Below are positions 24,595 through 34,202 of a stretch of DNA of 64,000 bases, piece by piece. The stretch comes from Leucobacter luti (GTDB taxonomy: Bacteria > Actinomycetota > Actinomycetes > Actinomycetales > Microbacteriaceae), in NCBI RefSeq assembly GCF_004217175.1, contig NZ_SHKI01000003.1, forward strand, positions 100,984-164,983. The letters run 5' to 3'. Numbering within the stretch: position 1 is the first letter of the stretch; every line of letters starts with the position of its first letter. Under the pieces are notes generated by a model, which searched no databases, was not told the DNA's origin, and saw only the letters and a program-made list of their open reading frames with translations. Made by a program: the position numbers and the translations under genes.

Positions 24595-26253
24595 TCAGCG
24601 CCCCGGCGGGGCCGGGCGAGCGTCGGCGGCGTAGACGGTGGCCCCGCCGAGCAGGGTGCGTGCAACGCGCACTCCGTCGAACGCCTCGGGCGCGCCGATC
24701 GGGCCGGTGAGCAGTACGAGGTCAGCGAGCGCGCCGGCCGCGATTCTGCCCGCGTGCGCGGCGGTGCCCGAGATCTCGGCCGCTCCGAGCGTGTAGGCCC
24801 GGATCGCGGTCTCGGGATCGAGCCGCTCGGCGGGGAGCGCGGGGACGCGGGCCGCCGCGTTTCGGGCGTGCAGGTCGCCCGCGGGTGCCGTGCGCGTGCA
24901 CGCGGTGTGCAGGCCCCAGAGGGGGTCCGGGCTCGTCACCGGCCAGTCGCTGCCCATCGCCAGGTGCGCCCCGGCGCGGTGGAGCGAGCCGAACGGGAAG
25001 TGCTGCGTGGCGCGGCCGGGGCCGAGCAGCGGGAGCTTGCGCTCGACGATCTCCTGGTCGTTGCGCGCCCAGAGCGGCTGCAGGTTGGCGGTGACCCCCA
25101 GCTCCGCGAAGCGCAACACGTCGGCCGGATCAACGAGGTCGAGGTGCGCGATCTGGTGCCGCGCCCCCGCGCCGTTGCGCGCCCGCGCCGCGGCGACCGC
25201 GTCGAGGCACTCGCGCACGGCGCGATCTCCGACGCCGTGAAAATGGACGCTCAGCCCGGCGGCGTCGATGCCGGTGACGATCTCCGCGAGGTCTGACGGC
25301 GCGATCACTGAGTCACCGCGCGCCTCGGGCGAGACGCCCGTGTACGGTTCGATCAGGGCGGCGGTGCAGTTCTCGCAGATCCCGTCCTGCATGATCTTGA
25401 CGCTCGACACCGCGACGCCGGCGGACCGCGCAGCCGCGACCCGCGCGAGGATCTCGGGCAGGTACTCGGGCCCCGCCGCCGGGGGCCACCACAACGAGCC
25501 GGTGACTCGGGCCGTGAGAGCACCGGACGCGATGGTGTCGCGGTAGCTCGGCAGGCTGTCCGGCAGCGTCAGGTACTCGCCGAGGATCGCGTCGTGCCAG
25601 CTGGTGATGCCGAGCGAGAACAGGAGTTCTTGGGCCGCGAGCAGCGCGCGGCGCATATCGGCGGCCGCCCTGGGCGGGGCGAGCCGCGTCACGAGTTCGC
25701 CGGCGGAGTCGAGCAGCATCCCCGTGGCACGGCCAGCCGCGTCGCGCACGATCCGTCCCGCCGGTGGGTCGGGGGTCGCGTCGGTGAGGCCCGCGAGTTC
25801 GAGCGCCGCGGTGTTCACCCACACGCCGTGCGCGTCGTGGCTGGTGAGCACGGCCGGGCGGTCCGGCACGAGCTCATCGAGCAGCTCTCGCGTGGGGAGT
25901 CCGCCGGGAAATACGTCCCCGAACCAGCCGCTCCCGACCACCCACGGTGTGGGCTCAGCCGCGGCCGCGCGGATGAGTCGCGCGTAGCCGGCAAGCGAGT
26001 GCTCAGTCTCCAGGTCGCAGCCGAGCAGCGCGAGGCCACCGGCGAGCGCGTGGATGTGCGCGTCGTGAAACCCCGGGAGCACCGCCGCGCCAGCGGCGTC
26101 GAGTCGCACCGTGAGCGGGCCGGCGAGGGCGCTGATCGTCGCGTCGCTCCCGACCACCGTGATCCGGTCGCCCGCGATTGCCACCGCGGTCGCCGCGCTC
26201 GGTGCCGGATCCCAGAGCTGCGCGCCCGTGATGACGAGCTCGGGCGCGGTCAC
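24595..26253 (-). CDS. Amidohydrolase family protein (YtcJ-like, amidohydrolase_3)
   Basis: 552 residues from a GTG that overlaps the upstream permease stop (GTGA). Metal-binding GFHDAHIHALAGG (HxH, about residues 60-72), a later SVHFHGVGDRA and HQIAHLDLVDP supplying further histidines, and MGSDWPV with the catalytic aspartate. Cytoplasmic metal-dependent hydrolase of an amide, imide or formamide-like bond; YtcJ-like members have broad or unknown substrates. Flanked by two NCS1 permeases, so it probably hydrolyses an imported heterocycle or N-acyl compound. Confidence 0.88.
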   Translation of the reverse strand: MTAPELVITGAQLWDPAPSAATAVAIAGDRITVVGSDATISALAGPLTVRLDAAGAAVLPGFHDAHIHALAGGLALLGCDLETEHSLAGYARLIRAAAAEPTPWVVGSGWFGDVFPGGLPTRELLDELVPDRPAVLTSHDAHGVWVNTAALELAGLTDATPDPPAGRIVRDAAGRATGMLLDSAGELVTRLAPPRAAADMRRALLAAQELLFSLGITSWHDAILGEYLTLPDSLPSYRDTIASGALTARVTGSLWWPPAAGPEYLPEILARVAAARSAGVAVSSVKIMQDGICENCTAALIEPYTGVSPEARGDSVIAPSDLAEIVTGIDAAGLSVHFHGVGDRAVRECLDAVAAARARNGAGARHQIAHLDLVDPADVLRFAELGVTANLQPLWARNDQEIVERKLPLLGPGRATQHFPFGSLHRAGAHLAMGSDWPVTSPDPLWGLHTACTRTAPAGDLHARNAAARVPALPAERLDPETAIRAYTLGAAEISGTAAHAGRIAAGALADLVLLTGPIGAPEAFDGVRVARTLLGGATVYAADARPAPPGR

Positions 26254-27692
26254 CGCCGCACCTCGGCACGCGGTGCGGCGGCCGCCGTGGCGCTCCCCGC
26301 CACCGCTGCGCGCAGTTCGCGCCGCCGCCACAGACCGTACACCAGGGCCGGCACAATGAAGCCGACGATCCAGGCGACGTCGACGTACCCGAGGGGAGCC
26401 GCGAGCGGTCCGGTGTACATGTTCGTGACCATGAATGGCACCTGCACGAGCAGGCCGATCGCGTAGCTGATGAGACCGATCGCGTCCCAGCGACCGTACC
26501 GCCCGCCGTCACGGCGGAACATGTCCGCGACCTCGTACTCCCCCTTCCGCAGCACGAAGTAGTCCACCAGGTTGATCGCCGACCACGGGATGAGCACGTA
26601 GAGCAGGATCGTGACGAAATCGCTGAAGATCACGAGGAAGTTGTTCTGTCCGAGCAGTGCGGCGACCATCGCGAGCGCCCCGTAGACGACGGTCATCAGC
26701 ACGCGCTTCGCGGTGTTGATGTCGATGCGCGCCGAGACGGTCTCAAGCACTGTGAGTGAGCACATGACCCCCGAGTAGATGTTTGAGGAGTTCATCACCG
26801 CCGTCGCGGTGCCGAGCGCAAACAGCACGACCGGGCCGAACCCGCCCAGGAGGTTTCCGAGCGCCGACATCGCGTTCCCCTCGGTCGTGGTGAGCCCCAC
26901 GATTCCGCCGAGCGCCATCACGAGGATCGTGCCGAGCACGAGTCCCAGGTAGGTGGCCCAGAACGCCGGCTTGGCGCCGCCCTCCCGCGGCATGTACCGC
27001 GAGTAGTCGGAGACGTACGGTGCGTACGCGAGCTGCCACGTCACCCCGATCGCGAGCATGCCGAAGAACCCGGCGGTGTTGTACCCGAGGCCCGGCTGCG
27101 CCTGGAACGTGGCGGGGTTCGCGATCGCGATGATGATCGACACGATCATGAGCGCGCCAATCAGCACGGAGAACACCGCCATGCTGCGGCGCACGAGGTC
27201 GTACCCGAAGATCGCGATGGTGAGCGCCGCGATCGCGCACGCGATGATCCACGCGAAGTCCGCGCTGCTGCCGAACGCCGCGGCGAAGCTCTGCGCGGCG
27301 ACCACCAGGTTCGACGCGAAGAAGCCGAGGAACATGATGAGCGCGATGAACGCCAGCAGGCTACCGCCGAAGAAGCCGAACTGCCCGCGCGCCTGCAGCA
27401 TCTGGGGAATCCCCAGCCGTGGCCCCTGCGAAGCGTGCAGCGCCGCGCCGAACCCGCCGATCACGTTGCCCAGCACGATCGCGGTGATGGTCCAACCGAG
27501 CGACAGGCCGAACAGCGTGGGTCCCAACGCCCCGGTCACCACCGTGAGCGGGCCCATGTTGATGCCGAGCCAGACGAAGAAGAGTCCGCGCGTGGTGCCG
27601 TGCCGCTCGTCGTCGGGGATCGGCCGGATGTGCCGGCGCTCGAAGGTCATCACCTTCGTGGTCGAGGTTGAAAGTCGTGGATATTCACTCAT
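26250..27692 (-). CDS. NCS1-family permease, paralogue 2
   Basis: 480 residues, about 12 membrane segments. Same motifs as the gene at 23098-24546: GTTRGLFFVWLGINMGPLTV, ASQGPRLGIPQMLQARGQFG, YAPYVSDYSRYMP. Differences in the central segments suggest a different or broader substrate. Coupled to the amidohydrolase by GTGA. A hairpin at 27752-27780 separates it from the aminotransferase gene upstream. Confidence 0.9.
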   Translation of the reverse strand: MSEYPRLSTSTTKVMTFERRHIRPIPDDERHGTTRGLFFVWLGINMGPLTVVTGALGPTLFGLSLGWTITAIVLGNVIGGFGAALHASQGPRLGIPQMLQARGQFGFFGGSLLAFIALIMFLGFFASNLVVAAQSFAAAFGSSADFAWIIACAIAALTIAIFGYDLVRRSMAVFSVLIGALMIVSIIIAIANPATFQAQPGLGYNTAGFFGMLAIGVTWQLAYAPYVSDYSRYMPREGGAKPAFWATYLGLVLGTILVMALGGIVGLTTTEGNAMSALGNLLGGFGPVVLFALGTATAVMNSSNIYSGVMCSLTVLETVSARIDINTAKRVLMTVVYGALAMVAALLGQNNFLVIFSDFVTILLYVLIPWSAINLVDYFVLRKGEYEVADMFRRDGGRYGRWDAIGLISYAIGLLVQVPFMVTNMYTGPLAAPLGYVDVAWIVGFIVPALVYGLWRRRELRAAVAGSATAAAAPRAEVRR

Positions 27693-27751
27693 GATGGATC
27701 CCTACGTTCGCCATTGAAGTGGGTCGAAAATTGGCGCGCGAAACCGCGCCA

Positions 27752-27780
27752 CCCGGGGCCCGCGCGCTGCGGGCCCCGGG
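27752..27780 (-). terminator. Hairpin after the aminotransferase gene
   Basis: 12-bp perfect stem (27752-27763 with 27769-27780), 5-nt loop, 14 bases past the aminotransferase stop in the direction of reading. Likely terminator or attenuator before the permease operon. Confidence 0.6.
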
Positions 27781-27794
27781 GCACTGCGGGCGTG

Positions 27795-29231
27795 TTAGAG
27801 GCCCGCGCTTGCCGTCGCGGCGGTGAACGCGCGGTCGAGGAGGCCGGCGAGCTCGTCGATGTCCGCGCGGGTCATCACGAGCGGCGGCGACACCTGCACG
27901 AGCGGGTTGCCCTCGGCGTCGATCGCCACGCGGCACAGCAGCCCGGCCGCCGCGAGTGCGGGGTTGAGGTGCCCGCCGACGAAGTCGCTCGCGTTCACCG
28001 GGGTCTCGGCCCACCGCTTCGCTGCATGATCTGTCACGAGCTCGAAGCTGCGGTGGAAGCCGTCGCCGCGCAGGTCGCCGACGATGCGCTGGTGCTTCGC
28101 GGCAACCGCGGCGAGCTGCTCGCCCAGGTACGGCGTCAGCTCCGCCACGTTCTCGACGACCCGCTCGCGCTCCATGATCTCGAGGTTCTTCAGTGCCGCG
28201 GCGCAGGCAACCGGGTGTCCGCCGTAGGTGAGGGCGTGGTTGAACATGCCGAGCGAGCCGTCGAGCACGGTCTCGATGATCCGGTCGCTCGCGATCACGC
28301 CGCCGAGCGGCATGTACGCGGAGGCGATGCCCTTTGCGAACGTGATCATGTCCGGCTGGAACCCGTAGTGCGTCGAACCAAACCAGGAGCCGAGTCGCCC
28401 GTACCCGGTGATGACCTCGTCGGCGATGAGCAGGATGCCGTACTTGTCGCACAGCGCGCGCACCCCGGGGAAGTACTCGGGTGTGGGCGGGGTGAGGCTG
28501 CCGCCGGCGTTCTGCAGCGGCTCCATGATGATCGCGGCGATCGTGTCGGCGCCCTCCTGCACGATGAGTGATTCGAGCTCGGCGAGCAGGAACGCGGTGG
28601 TCTGCTCAGGCGTCTCACCCTCGGGGCGGCGGTACCGCTTGGTGTTGTGCGTGTGGCGCACACCGTGCATGAGCGGCTCGAACATCTTGCGCACGTCGGT
28701 CATGCCGTTGAGGGACATCGCGCCGTAGCTCGTGCCGTGGTACGCGACGCGACGGGCGATGAACTTGGTGCGGGTGCCCTCGCCGCGGTCGATGTGGAAC
28801 TGGCGGGCGAGTTTGATCGCCGCCTCGTTCGACTCGCTGCCGCCCGAGGCGAAGAAGACGCGGTTGAGATCGCCCGGCGCGAGCTCCGCGATCTTCTGCG
28901 CGAGCCGCGCCGCCGGCGGGTGCGCAACGCTCCAGGTGGTCTGAAACGGGAGCTCCGCGAGCTGCTCGCGCACCGCGTCGCCAACCTCGGCGCCGTGGGT
29001 GTAGCCGAGCTGCACGCAGAACAGTCCGGCGAGGCCGTCGAAGAACCTGCGGCCGGTGTCGTCGAACACGGAGCAGTGCTCGCCGCGCACGAAGACCGGC
29101 AGATCGTCGTCGCGGTACTTGCCCGCGGGGGTGAAGTTCATTACGAGGTGGCGCTTCGCGATCTCCGCGAGCCCGGTGGGCGCGTCGCTCAGTGCCTGCT
29201 CGGGGGCTGCGGTGTCTTGGTGCAGTGTCAT
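27795..29231 (-). CDS. Class III PLP-dependent aminotransferase
   Basis: 478 residues. FFDGLAGLFCVQLGYTHG near the N-terminus, FFASGGSESNEAAIKLAR (phosphate-binding cup), YHGTSYGAMSLNG, LLIADEVITGYGR (Asp binding the PLP nitrogen), and the Schiff-base lysine in MITFAKGIASAYMPLG. Resembles omega-amino acid/polyamine:pyruvate aminotransferases. It would convert a terminal amine to an aldehyde, the natural substrate for the aldehyde dehydrogenase encoded just upstream. GAGAGGA ribosome site. The 131-bp gap before it contains a TTCAGCTGAA palindrome. Confidence 0.9.
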   Translation of the reverse strand: MTLHQDTAAPEQALSDAPTGLAEIAKRHLVMNFTPAGKYRDDDLPVFVRGEHCSVFDDTGRRFFDGLAGLFCVQLGYTHGAEVGDAVREQLAELPFQTTWSVAHPPAARLAQKIAELAPGDLNRVFFASGGSESNEAAIKLARQFHIDRGEGTRTKFIARRVAYHGTSYGAMSLNGMTDVRKMFEPLMHGVRHTHNTKRYRRPEGETPEQTTAFLLAELESLIVQEGADTIAAIIMEPLQNAGGSLTPPTPEYFPGVRALCDKYGILLIADEVITGYGRLGSWFGSTHYGFQPDMITFAKGIASAYMPLGGVIASDRIIETVLDGSLGMFNHALTYGGHPVACAAALKNLEIMERERVVENVAELTPYLGEQLAAVAAKHQRIVGDLRGDGFHRSFELVTDHAAKRWAETPVNASDFVGGHLNPALAAAGLLCRVAIDAEGNPLVQVSPPLVMTRADIDELAGLLDRAFTAATASAGL

Positions 29232-29329
29232 CGTTCGTGTGTCCTCTCAGTCAGCGTTGACCGGGCGGGGTGCCGTCGCTGTTCCCCATGCTGGCAGCGC
29301 TGTCGTCATCGGTAAAATAGGGATATTGG

Positions 29330-29339
29330 TTCAGCTGAA
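29330..29339. promoter_or_regulatory. TTCAGCTGAA palindrome upstream of the aminotransferase
   Basis: A perfect 10-bp palindrome in an AT-richer patch (29310-29345) of the gap between aldehyde dehydrogenase and aminotransferase genes, about 100 bases before the aminotransferase start. Suggests a separate promoter or operator; weak evidence. Confidence 0.3.
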
Positions 29340-29362
29340 TCTCTGAATGCGATGCAGCGGCG

Positions 29363-30853
29363 CTAGCCCCACTGCATCCAGGTGGTCTTGTAGTCCGTGT
29401 AGTTATCGAGCGCGTGCACCGACAGGTCGCGGCCGAAGCCGGACTGCTTGAACCCGCCGAACGGGGTGGTGAACCCGAGCGCGTCGACCGTATTGACCGA
29501 CACCGTGCCGGCGACGAGCTGCTGCGACACCCGGTGCGCCCGCGCGAGCGATCCGGTCCACAGCGAGGCCGCGAGGCCGTAGGGGGTCTCGTTGGCGCGG
29601 GCGATCACCTCCGCCTCCGTGTCGAACGGGGTGACCACGGCAACGGGGCCGAACACCTCGCGCGTGTGCAGCTCGTGGTCGGCGGGGACGTCGGCGACGA
29701 TCGTCGGTTCGATGAACGCGCGCGACCCACCGATCTCCGGCCTCGTGCCGCCGGCCACGATCGTGCCGTCGCGCCGCGCGGCCTCGATCGTGGCCCACAC
29801 CTCGTCGGCCTTCGCCTCGGAGACGAGCGATCCGATCCCGCTCGCCGGGTCGAGGGGGTCGCCCGGTGCGTACGCGCGCGCGGCCGCGGCGTAGAGCTCC
29901 AGGAACTCGTCGTACACGGCGCGCTCAACGAAGACCCGGGAGTTTGCCGAGCACACCTCGCCCTGGTTGTAGAAGCTCCCGAACGCGGCCTTCTCGGCGG
30001 CGAGCGCGAGGTCGTCGCAGTCGGCGAAGATGAGGTTGGAGCTCTTTCCTCCGGCTTCGAGCGCGAGCCGCTTCATGTTCGACTGGCCGGCGTACTCCTG
30101 CAGCTGCTTCGCCACGGCCGTGGAGCCGGTGAACGCGATCATGTCGATGTCTGGGTGCAGGCCGAGCGCACGGCCCACGACGGAGCCGCGGCCGGTGACC
30201 ACGTTGACCACACCGGCCGGGATGCCGGCTTCGAGTGCCAGCTCCGCGAGCAGCAGCGTCGAGTGCGACGCCTCGACCGGGGGCTTCACCACGACCGAGT
30301 TTCCTGCGGCGAGCGCCGGGGCGAGCTTCCACGTGGCAATCTCGAGCGGGTAGTTCCAGGGGACGATCACGCCGATCACGCCGAGCGCCTCGCGGGTCAC
30401 GAGCGCGGTTGACCCGGGCGGGGTCACGGGGATCAGGTCCTCCGTCTTCTCGATCGCCTCGCCGTAGAAGCGGTAGAGCGCGGCGGATCCCGGCGCGTCG
30501 ACGGTGGCGGACTCGCGGATCGGCTTGCCCATATCGAGGGTGTCGTGGAGCGCGAACTCGTCGGCGCGCGCCTCGATGAGCCGGGCAAGCTCAAGCAACC
30601 GCTCGCGGCGGAACCCGGCGCCGGCGCGCGACCAGGCGCCCGAGTCGAACGCGGCGCGGGCAGCCGCGACCGCGGCGTCGACCTCGGTGTCCCCGCACTC
30701 GTGGATCTGCGAGATCACTGCGCCGGTGGCGGGGTTGCAGTTCGCAATGGTGGCCCCCGAACTCGCGGCGACGCGGGCGCCGCCAATCACTGGGCGGCCG
30801 TCGAGGGTGAGCGCGGCGGCGGCGGCCTGCCAGTCGGTGTGGCTGCGGGTCAT
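29363..30853 (-). CDS. NAD(P)-dependent aldehyde dehydrogenase (PuuC-like)
   Basis: 496 residues. ALDH superfamily: VIVPWNYPLEIATWKLAPAL, cofactor motif FTGSTAVAKQLQ, catalytic Glu in LALEAGGKSSNLIF, and catalytic Cys in NQGEVCSANSRVFV. The YRFYGEAIEKTEDLIPVTP segment resembles gamma-glutamyl-gamma-aminobutyraldehyde dehydrogenases. Cytoplasmic oxidation of an amino- or amido-aldehyde to the acid. Overlaps the MFS gene by ATGA; pathway partner of the aminotransferase and amidases in this region. Confidence 0.9.
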   Translation of the reverse strand: MTRSHTDWQAAAAALTLDGRPVIGGARVAASSGATIANCNPATGAVISQIHECGDTEVDAAVAAARAAFDSGAWSRAGAGFRRERLLELARLIEARADEFALHDTLDMGKPIRESATVDAPGSAALYRFYGEAIEKTEDLIPVTPPGSTALVTREALGVIGVIVPWNYPLEIATWKLAPALAAGNSVVVKPPVEASHSTLLLAELALEAGIPAGVVNVVTGRGSVVGRALGLHPDIDMIAFTGSTAVAKQLQEYAGQSNMKRLALEAGGKSSNLIFADCDDLALAAEKAAFGSFYNQGEVCSANSRVFVERAVYDEFLELYAAAARAYAPGDPLDPASGIGSLVSEAKADEVWATIEAARRDGTIVAGGTRPEIGGSRAFIEPTIVADVPADHELHTREVFGPVAVVTPFDTEAEVIARANETPYGLAASLWTGSLARAHRVSQQLVAGTVSVNTVDALGFTTPFGGFKQSGFGRDLSVHALDNYTDYKTTWMQWG

Positions 30854-32310
30854 GAGGAGCTCCGATCGGTGTGGGTGGTGTGGTGGGGCCCGCCGGTGGG
30901 CGGGGAGTCGGTGGCGGCGGCCGGGGCAGCGGAGTCCGTGGGGTGCAGCGCCTGCAGCACCTCCGCGGGGATCTCGACGGTCGCCGTCTCGAGGTCCTGC
31001 GCCTTGATGAGGGGGGTGCCGCGCGTCTCGGGCAGTGTCAGCACGGTCACCACGCCGATCACGCCGACACCGAGCAGGAAGTACCCGGGGACGAGCATGT
31101 CGCCGGTGACGCCGAGCAGCCAGGTCAGCACGTACGGCGCGGGGCCCGCGAAGAGCGCGGCCGTGAGCGCGTACGCGGTCGACAGCCCGGTCTGCCTGGT
31201 GCGCGTGGGGAAGAGCTCAACGACGGTGACCGCGTGGGTGCCGAGGATGATGGCGAGGATCAGCGCGAGGCCGAGCGTCGACACGAACGCTGCCCACTCC
31301 TCGCCGCGCTGCATGAGCATGAAAAGCGGCACCGCGAGCACGGTGAGGGCGATGGCGGCGGTGAGGAGCACGGGCTTGCGGCCAAGCCGGTCGGAAGCGA
31401 TGCCCGCGAACGGCACGATGATGAGGCCCAGTGCTGAGGCGAGCGTCGAGAGCAGCGCGGCGCGGCCGGCGTCGAAGCCGATGTACACCTCCTGGTAGGT
31501 GAGGAGGTACACGAGCACCACGTAGAACGTGACGTTCATGAAGGTCTCCATGCCGCTGGTCTGCAAGAACTCGCGCCAGTTGCGCTGAAACACCTCGCGC
31601 ACCGGGGCGTGCGACACGGTTTCGAGCTCCTTGAGCTGCTCGAACTCCGGCGTGTCTTCGATCTTGCGCCGGATGTAGAGCCCGATCAGACCGAGCGGCA
31701 CGGTGATGAGGAACGGGATGCGCCAGGCCCAGTCGATAATCTGCTGCGGATCGAACGCGAGGTTGAGCAGCACCACGGTGAACGAGGCGAGCAGGAAGCC
31801 GAGCAGGCTCCCGAACTCGAGCCAGCTCACCCCGAAGCCGCGGTGCTTCGCGGGTGAGAACTCGCCGAGGAACGCGGCGGCGCTGCCGAACTCGCCGCCG
31901 GCGGCGAGCCCCTGCACCACGCGGGTGGCGATGAGCAGGATCGGGGCGAGGATCCCGATGGTGTCGTAGCCGGGGAGCAGCCCGAGCACGAGGGTGGCGA
32001 GCGCCATCGCGAGGATCACGATCGACAGGGTGTGCTTGCGACCCAGCCGGTCGCCGAGCCTGCCGAAGATCACCGCGCCGATGGGGCGCACCAGGAATGA
32101 GACCGCGAACACCGCGAACGCCGAGAGCAGGCCCGCGGTGCTGTTCGACTCCGGGAAGAACACGACGGCGATGGTGCCGGCGAGGTACGCGTACACGGCC
32201 CAGTCGAACCAGTGCACCAGCACGCCGATCGACCCGGCGACTACGCTCTTGCGGAGGCTCTTCTTGCTCACGAGCTCGCTGATCTCTGGGGGCGGGGCTG
32301 CGGTCGACAT
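30850..32310 (-). CDS. MFS transporter, metabolite:H+ symporter (MHS) type
   Basis: 486 residues, 12 membrane segments. ASIGVLV-like first segment (GSIGVLVHWFDWAVYAYLAG), loop 2-3 motif GRLGDRLGRKHTL, and RVVQGLAAGGEFGSAA in segment 5 are signatures of the MHS/sugar-porter branch (ProP, KgtP, ShiA). Imports a carboxylate or betaine-like solute with protons. ATG 32310 has AGGA 9 bases upstream; the GTG at 32382 is inside the M20 gene. Coupled to the aldehyde dehydrogenase (ATGA). Confidence 0.9.
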   Translation of the reverse strand: MSTAAPPPEISELVSKKSLRKSVVAGSIGVLVHWFDWAVYAYLAGTIAVVFFPESNSTAGLLSAFAVFAVSFLVRPIGAVIFGRLGDRLGRKHTLSIVILAMALATLVLGLLPGYDTIGILAPILLIATRVVQGLAAGGEFGSAAAFLGEFSPAKHRGFGVSWLEFGSLLGFLLASFTVVLLNLAFDPQQIIDWAWRIPFLITVPLGLIGLYIRRKIEDTPEFEQLKELETVSHAPVREVFQRNWREFLQTSGMETFMNVTFYVVLVYLLTYQEVYIGFDAGRAALLSTLASALGLIIVPFAGIASDRLGRKPVLLTAAIALTVLAVPLFMLMQRGEEWAAFVSTLGLALILAIILGTHAVTVVELFPTRTRQTGLSTAYALTAALFAGPAPYVLTWLLGVTGDMLVPGYFLLGVGVIGVVTVLTLPETRGTPLIKAQDLETATVEIPAEVLQALHPTDSAAPAAATDSPPTGGPHHTTHTDRSSS

Positions 32311-32338
32311 TGACACGTCCTGTTCTCTGAGTGGGTGG

Positions 32339-33532
32339 TTACGCGGGCTGGGGCGGCGCGAGTCCGGCGCCGCGCCGCTCACGCGCGACGTCGGCGGCGA
32401 CGTCGAGCGCGGTCCAGGCGAGGGCGCGGACCCCGTCGCGGAGCGCCTGCTCCGCCCGTTCGCCCACGCACGACTCAGCGAACGCCGGCTGGTGATTGCT
32501 CGCGGTGCCGCCGACTCCGATGTACGGGTGGATGGCGCGCACGAGCTGGGACACGTTCCCCATGTCGGTGGAGGCCCGGTTCATGCTCGCCGCCGCCGGG
32601 TCGACGTCGAAGCTGCGGCCGAGCGCGCGGGCGTTCTCGCGGTAGTGCTCGAGGGCTGCCTCGTCGGTGCGCATCTCGGCGTAGCGCTCGCTCTCGGGGG
32701 TGATCGTGAGCGTCGCGCCGGTCGCGAGCGCGCCGGCCTCGAAGCACGCGCGCACCCGCGATTCAAGTGCGAGCAGCTCCGCGGTGGTCTCGGCGCGCAC
32801 GTACCAGCGCCCCTCGGTCCGCTCGGGGATCGCGTTGGGCGCCTCGCCGCCGCGGGTCTGCACCCCGTGCACGCGCGCGGTCGCCGGAAGCTGCTGTCTG
32901 AGCAGTCCGATCGCGAGCTGCGCGATCAGAAACGCGTCGTTCGCATTGATCCCGCGCTCGGGGTACGCGGCGGCGTGGGCAGCGGCGCCGTCGTAGCTCA
33001 CGTGCCAGTGTGTCACCGCGAACGGCCGCGCCTCCGCAACATCGACGGGGGCCGGGTGGGCCATGAGCGCCAGGTCGAGCTCGGTGAACGCGCCGCGCTC
33101 AAGCAGCACAATCTTGCCGCCGCCGCCCTCCTCAGCGGGGGTCCCGATCAGCTCGACGGCGATCCCGAGCTCGTCGGCGACGGCGGCGAGCGCGATCGCC
33201 GCGCCCACCGACATCGCCGAGATGAGGTTGTGGCCGCACGCGTGGCCGAGCCCCGGCAGTGCGTCGTACTCGGCCAGAAACCCGACCGTGAAGTGCGGGA
33301 GCCCGCGCGGGGTGCGCACCGCGCGCACGGCAGTATCGAGGCCGAGGTATGGCTGCTCGACGGTGAAGCCGTGCGCGGTGAGGAGCGCGGCCACCGCGGC
33401 CGCGGACCGGTGTTCCTGCCAGCCGATCTCGGGGTTCGCGTGCAGCGCGTTCGAGAGCGCAATCAGCTCGGCGTCGACGCCTGCGGCGCGCGCGGCGATT
33501 CGGGCCTTCAGCTCGCCCGGGTCGTCACTCAT
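32339..33532 (-). CDS. M20-family amidohydrolase/peptidase
   Basis: 397 residues. M20 metallopeptidase family of the aminoacylase/AbgB kind: ALSNALHANPEIGWQEHRSA, LAEYDALPGLGHACGHNLI with the metal-binding His/Asp/His set, GTPAEEGGGGK with the catalytic Glu pair, and the dimerisation-domain HWHVSYDGAAAHAAAYPERG. Cytoplasmic hydrolysis of an N-acyl or dipeptide-like amide. ATG 33532 overlaps the DUF1028 stop by 8 bases, which supports it over the GTG/ATG at 33595. Confidence 0.9.
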   Translation of the reverse strand: MSDDPGELKARIAARAAGVDAELIALSNALHANPEIGWQEHRSAAAVAALLTAHGFTVEQPYLGLDTAVRAVRTPRGLPHFTVGFLAEYDALPGLGHACGHNLISAMSVGAAIALAAVADELGIAVELIGTPAEEGGGGKIVLLERGAFTELDLALMAHPAPVDVAEARPFAVTHWHVSYDGAAAHAAAYPERGINANDAFLIAQLAIGLLRQQLPATARVHGVQTRGGEAPNAIPERTEGRWYVRAETTAELLALESRVRACFEAGALATGATLTITPESERYAEMRTDEAALEHYRENARALGRSFDVDPAAASMNRASTDMGNVSQLVRAIHPYIGVGGTASNHQPAFAESCVGERAEQALRDGVRALAWTALDVAADVARERRGAGLAPPQPA

Positions 33533-34202
33533 CGCCCGGCACCCCGTACGAGGGGGCCGCGGCCGGGTTGAGCCCGCGGCGGGTGTAGTCGTCACGCTGC
33601 GGGAGCCACTCGTCGAGCGCGCGGCGCAGTTCTCCGATCGGATCCTCCGACCAGTCGACGCGCAGGTCGGTGATGCGCCATCCCGCGGCGCCCACCACCG
33701 CGATGCCCGCGGAGTGCACGGGGCCGGCCTCGCCGCCCGCGGTGATCGCCGCGCGGAGGGCGGCGTGCAGGCGCTCTTCGATCCCGCCCGGTGCGGTGAG
33801 CGCGGTGTCGACGAGGGCGTCGAGCACGTCGTGGCTCGCGAGCATGTTGCCGCCGGCGACCGCGTTGTCCCGCACCGCTGAACCGTAGATTCCGAGCGCG
33901 CGATCGCCCGAGTGCACGGCGGCGCGCCCCGCGGCGTCGAGCACGAGCAGCTGCCGGTAGCCGATGGTTGCCGGATCTGCCGCGGCGACCACGGCGGCGA
34001 GCGCCGCCTGCGCGGTCGCGCCCGCGCGCAGCTGTTCGATCAGGGCGGGGCCGAGCCGCGGGTCGGTCACGTTCTGGGAGTGCGCCCCGCCGATCCCGTC
34101 GGCGAGGTTGACGCAGCGCGCGGCCACGGCCGGGGACGAGGACGAGATCGCGGATCCGAACTCGCCGGTCACCGGGTCGCGCAGGATCAGGGAGAAGGTC
34201 AC
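33525..34202 (-). CDS. DUF1028-domain protein (Ntn-hydrolase-like)
   Basis: 225 residues from the GTG that overlaps the RidA stop (GTGA). TFSLILRDPVTGEFGSAISS is the conserved start of DUF1028; GGAHSQNVTDPRLGP and VAGGNMLA are the other family blocks. Structure of the family is Ntn-hydrolase-like, and members occur next to RidA proteins and amidases, as here. Probable small amide or peptide hydrolase; the reaction is not known. Central gene of the five-gene coupled operon. Confidence 0.85.
   Translation of the reverse strand: MTFSLILRDPVTGEFGSAISSSSPAVAARCVNLADGIGGAHSQNVTDPRLGPALIEQLRAGATAQAALAAVVAAADPATIGYRQLLVLDAAGRAAVHSGDRALGIYGSAVRDNAVAGGNMLASHDVLDALVDTALTAPGGIEERLHAALRAAITAGGEAGPVHSAGIAVVGAAGWRITDLRVDWSEDPIGELRRALDEWLPQRDDYTRRGLNPAAAPSYGVPGDE

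Noticed and set aside
29310..29345. LysR box before the aminotransferase matching the one at 34722
   Set aside because: TTCAGCTGAA is a palindrome but does not match AGGTATCT-N7-AGATACCT.
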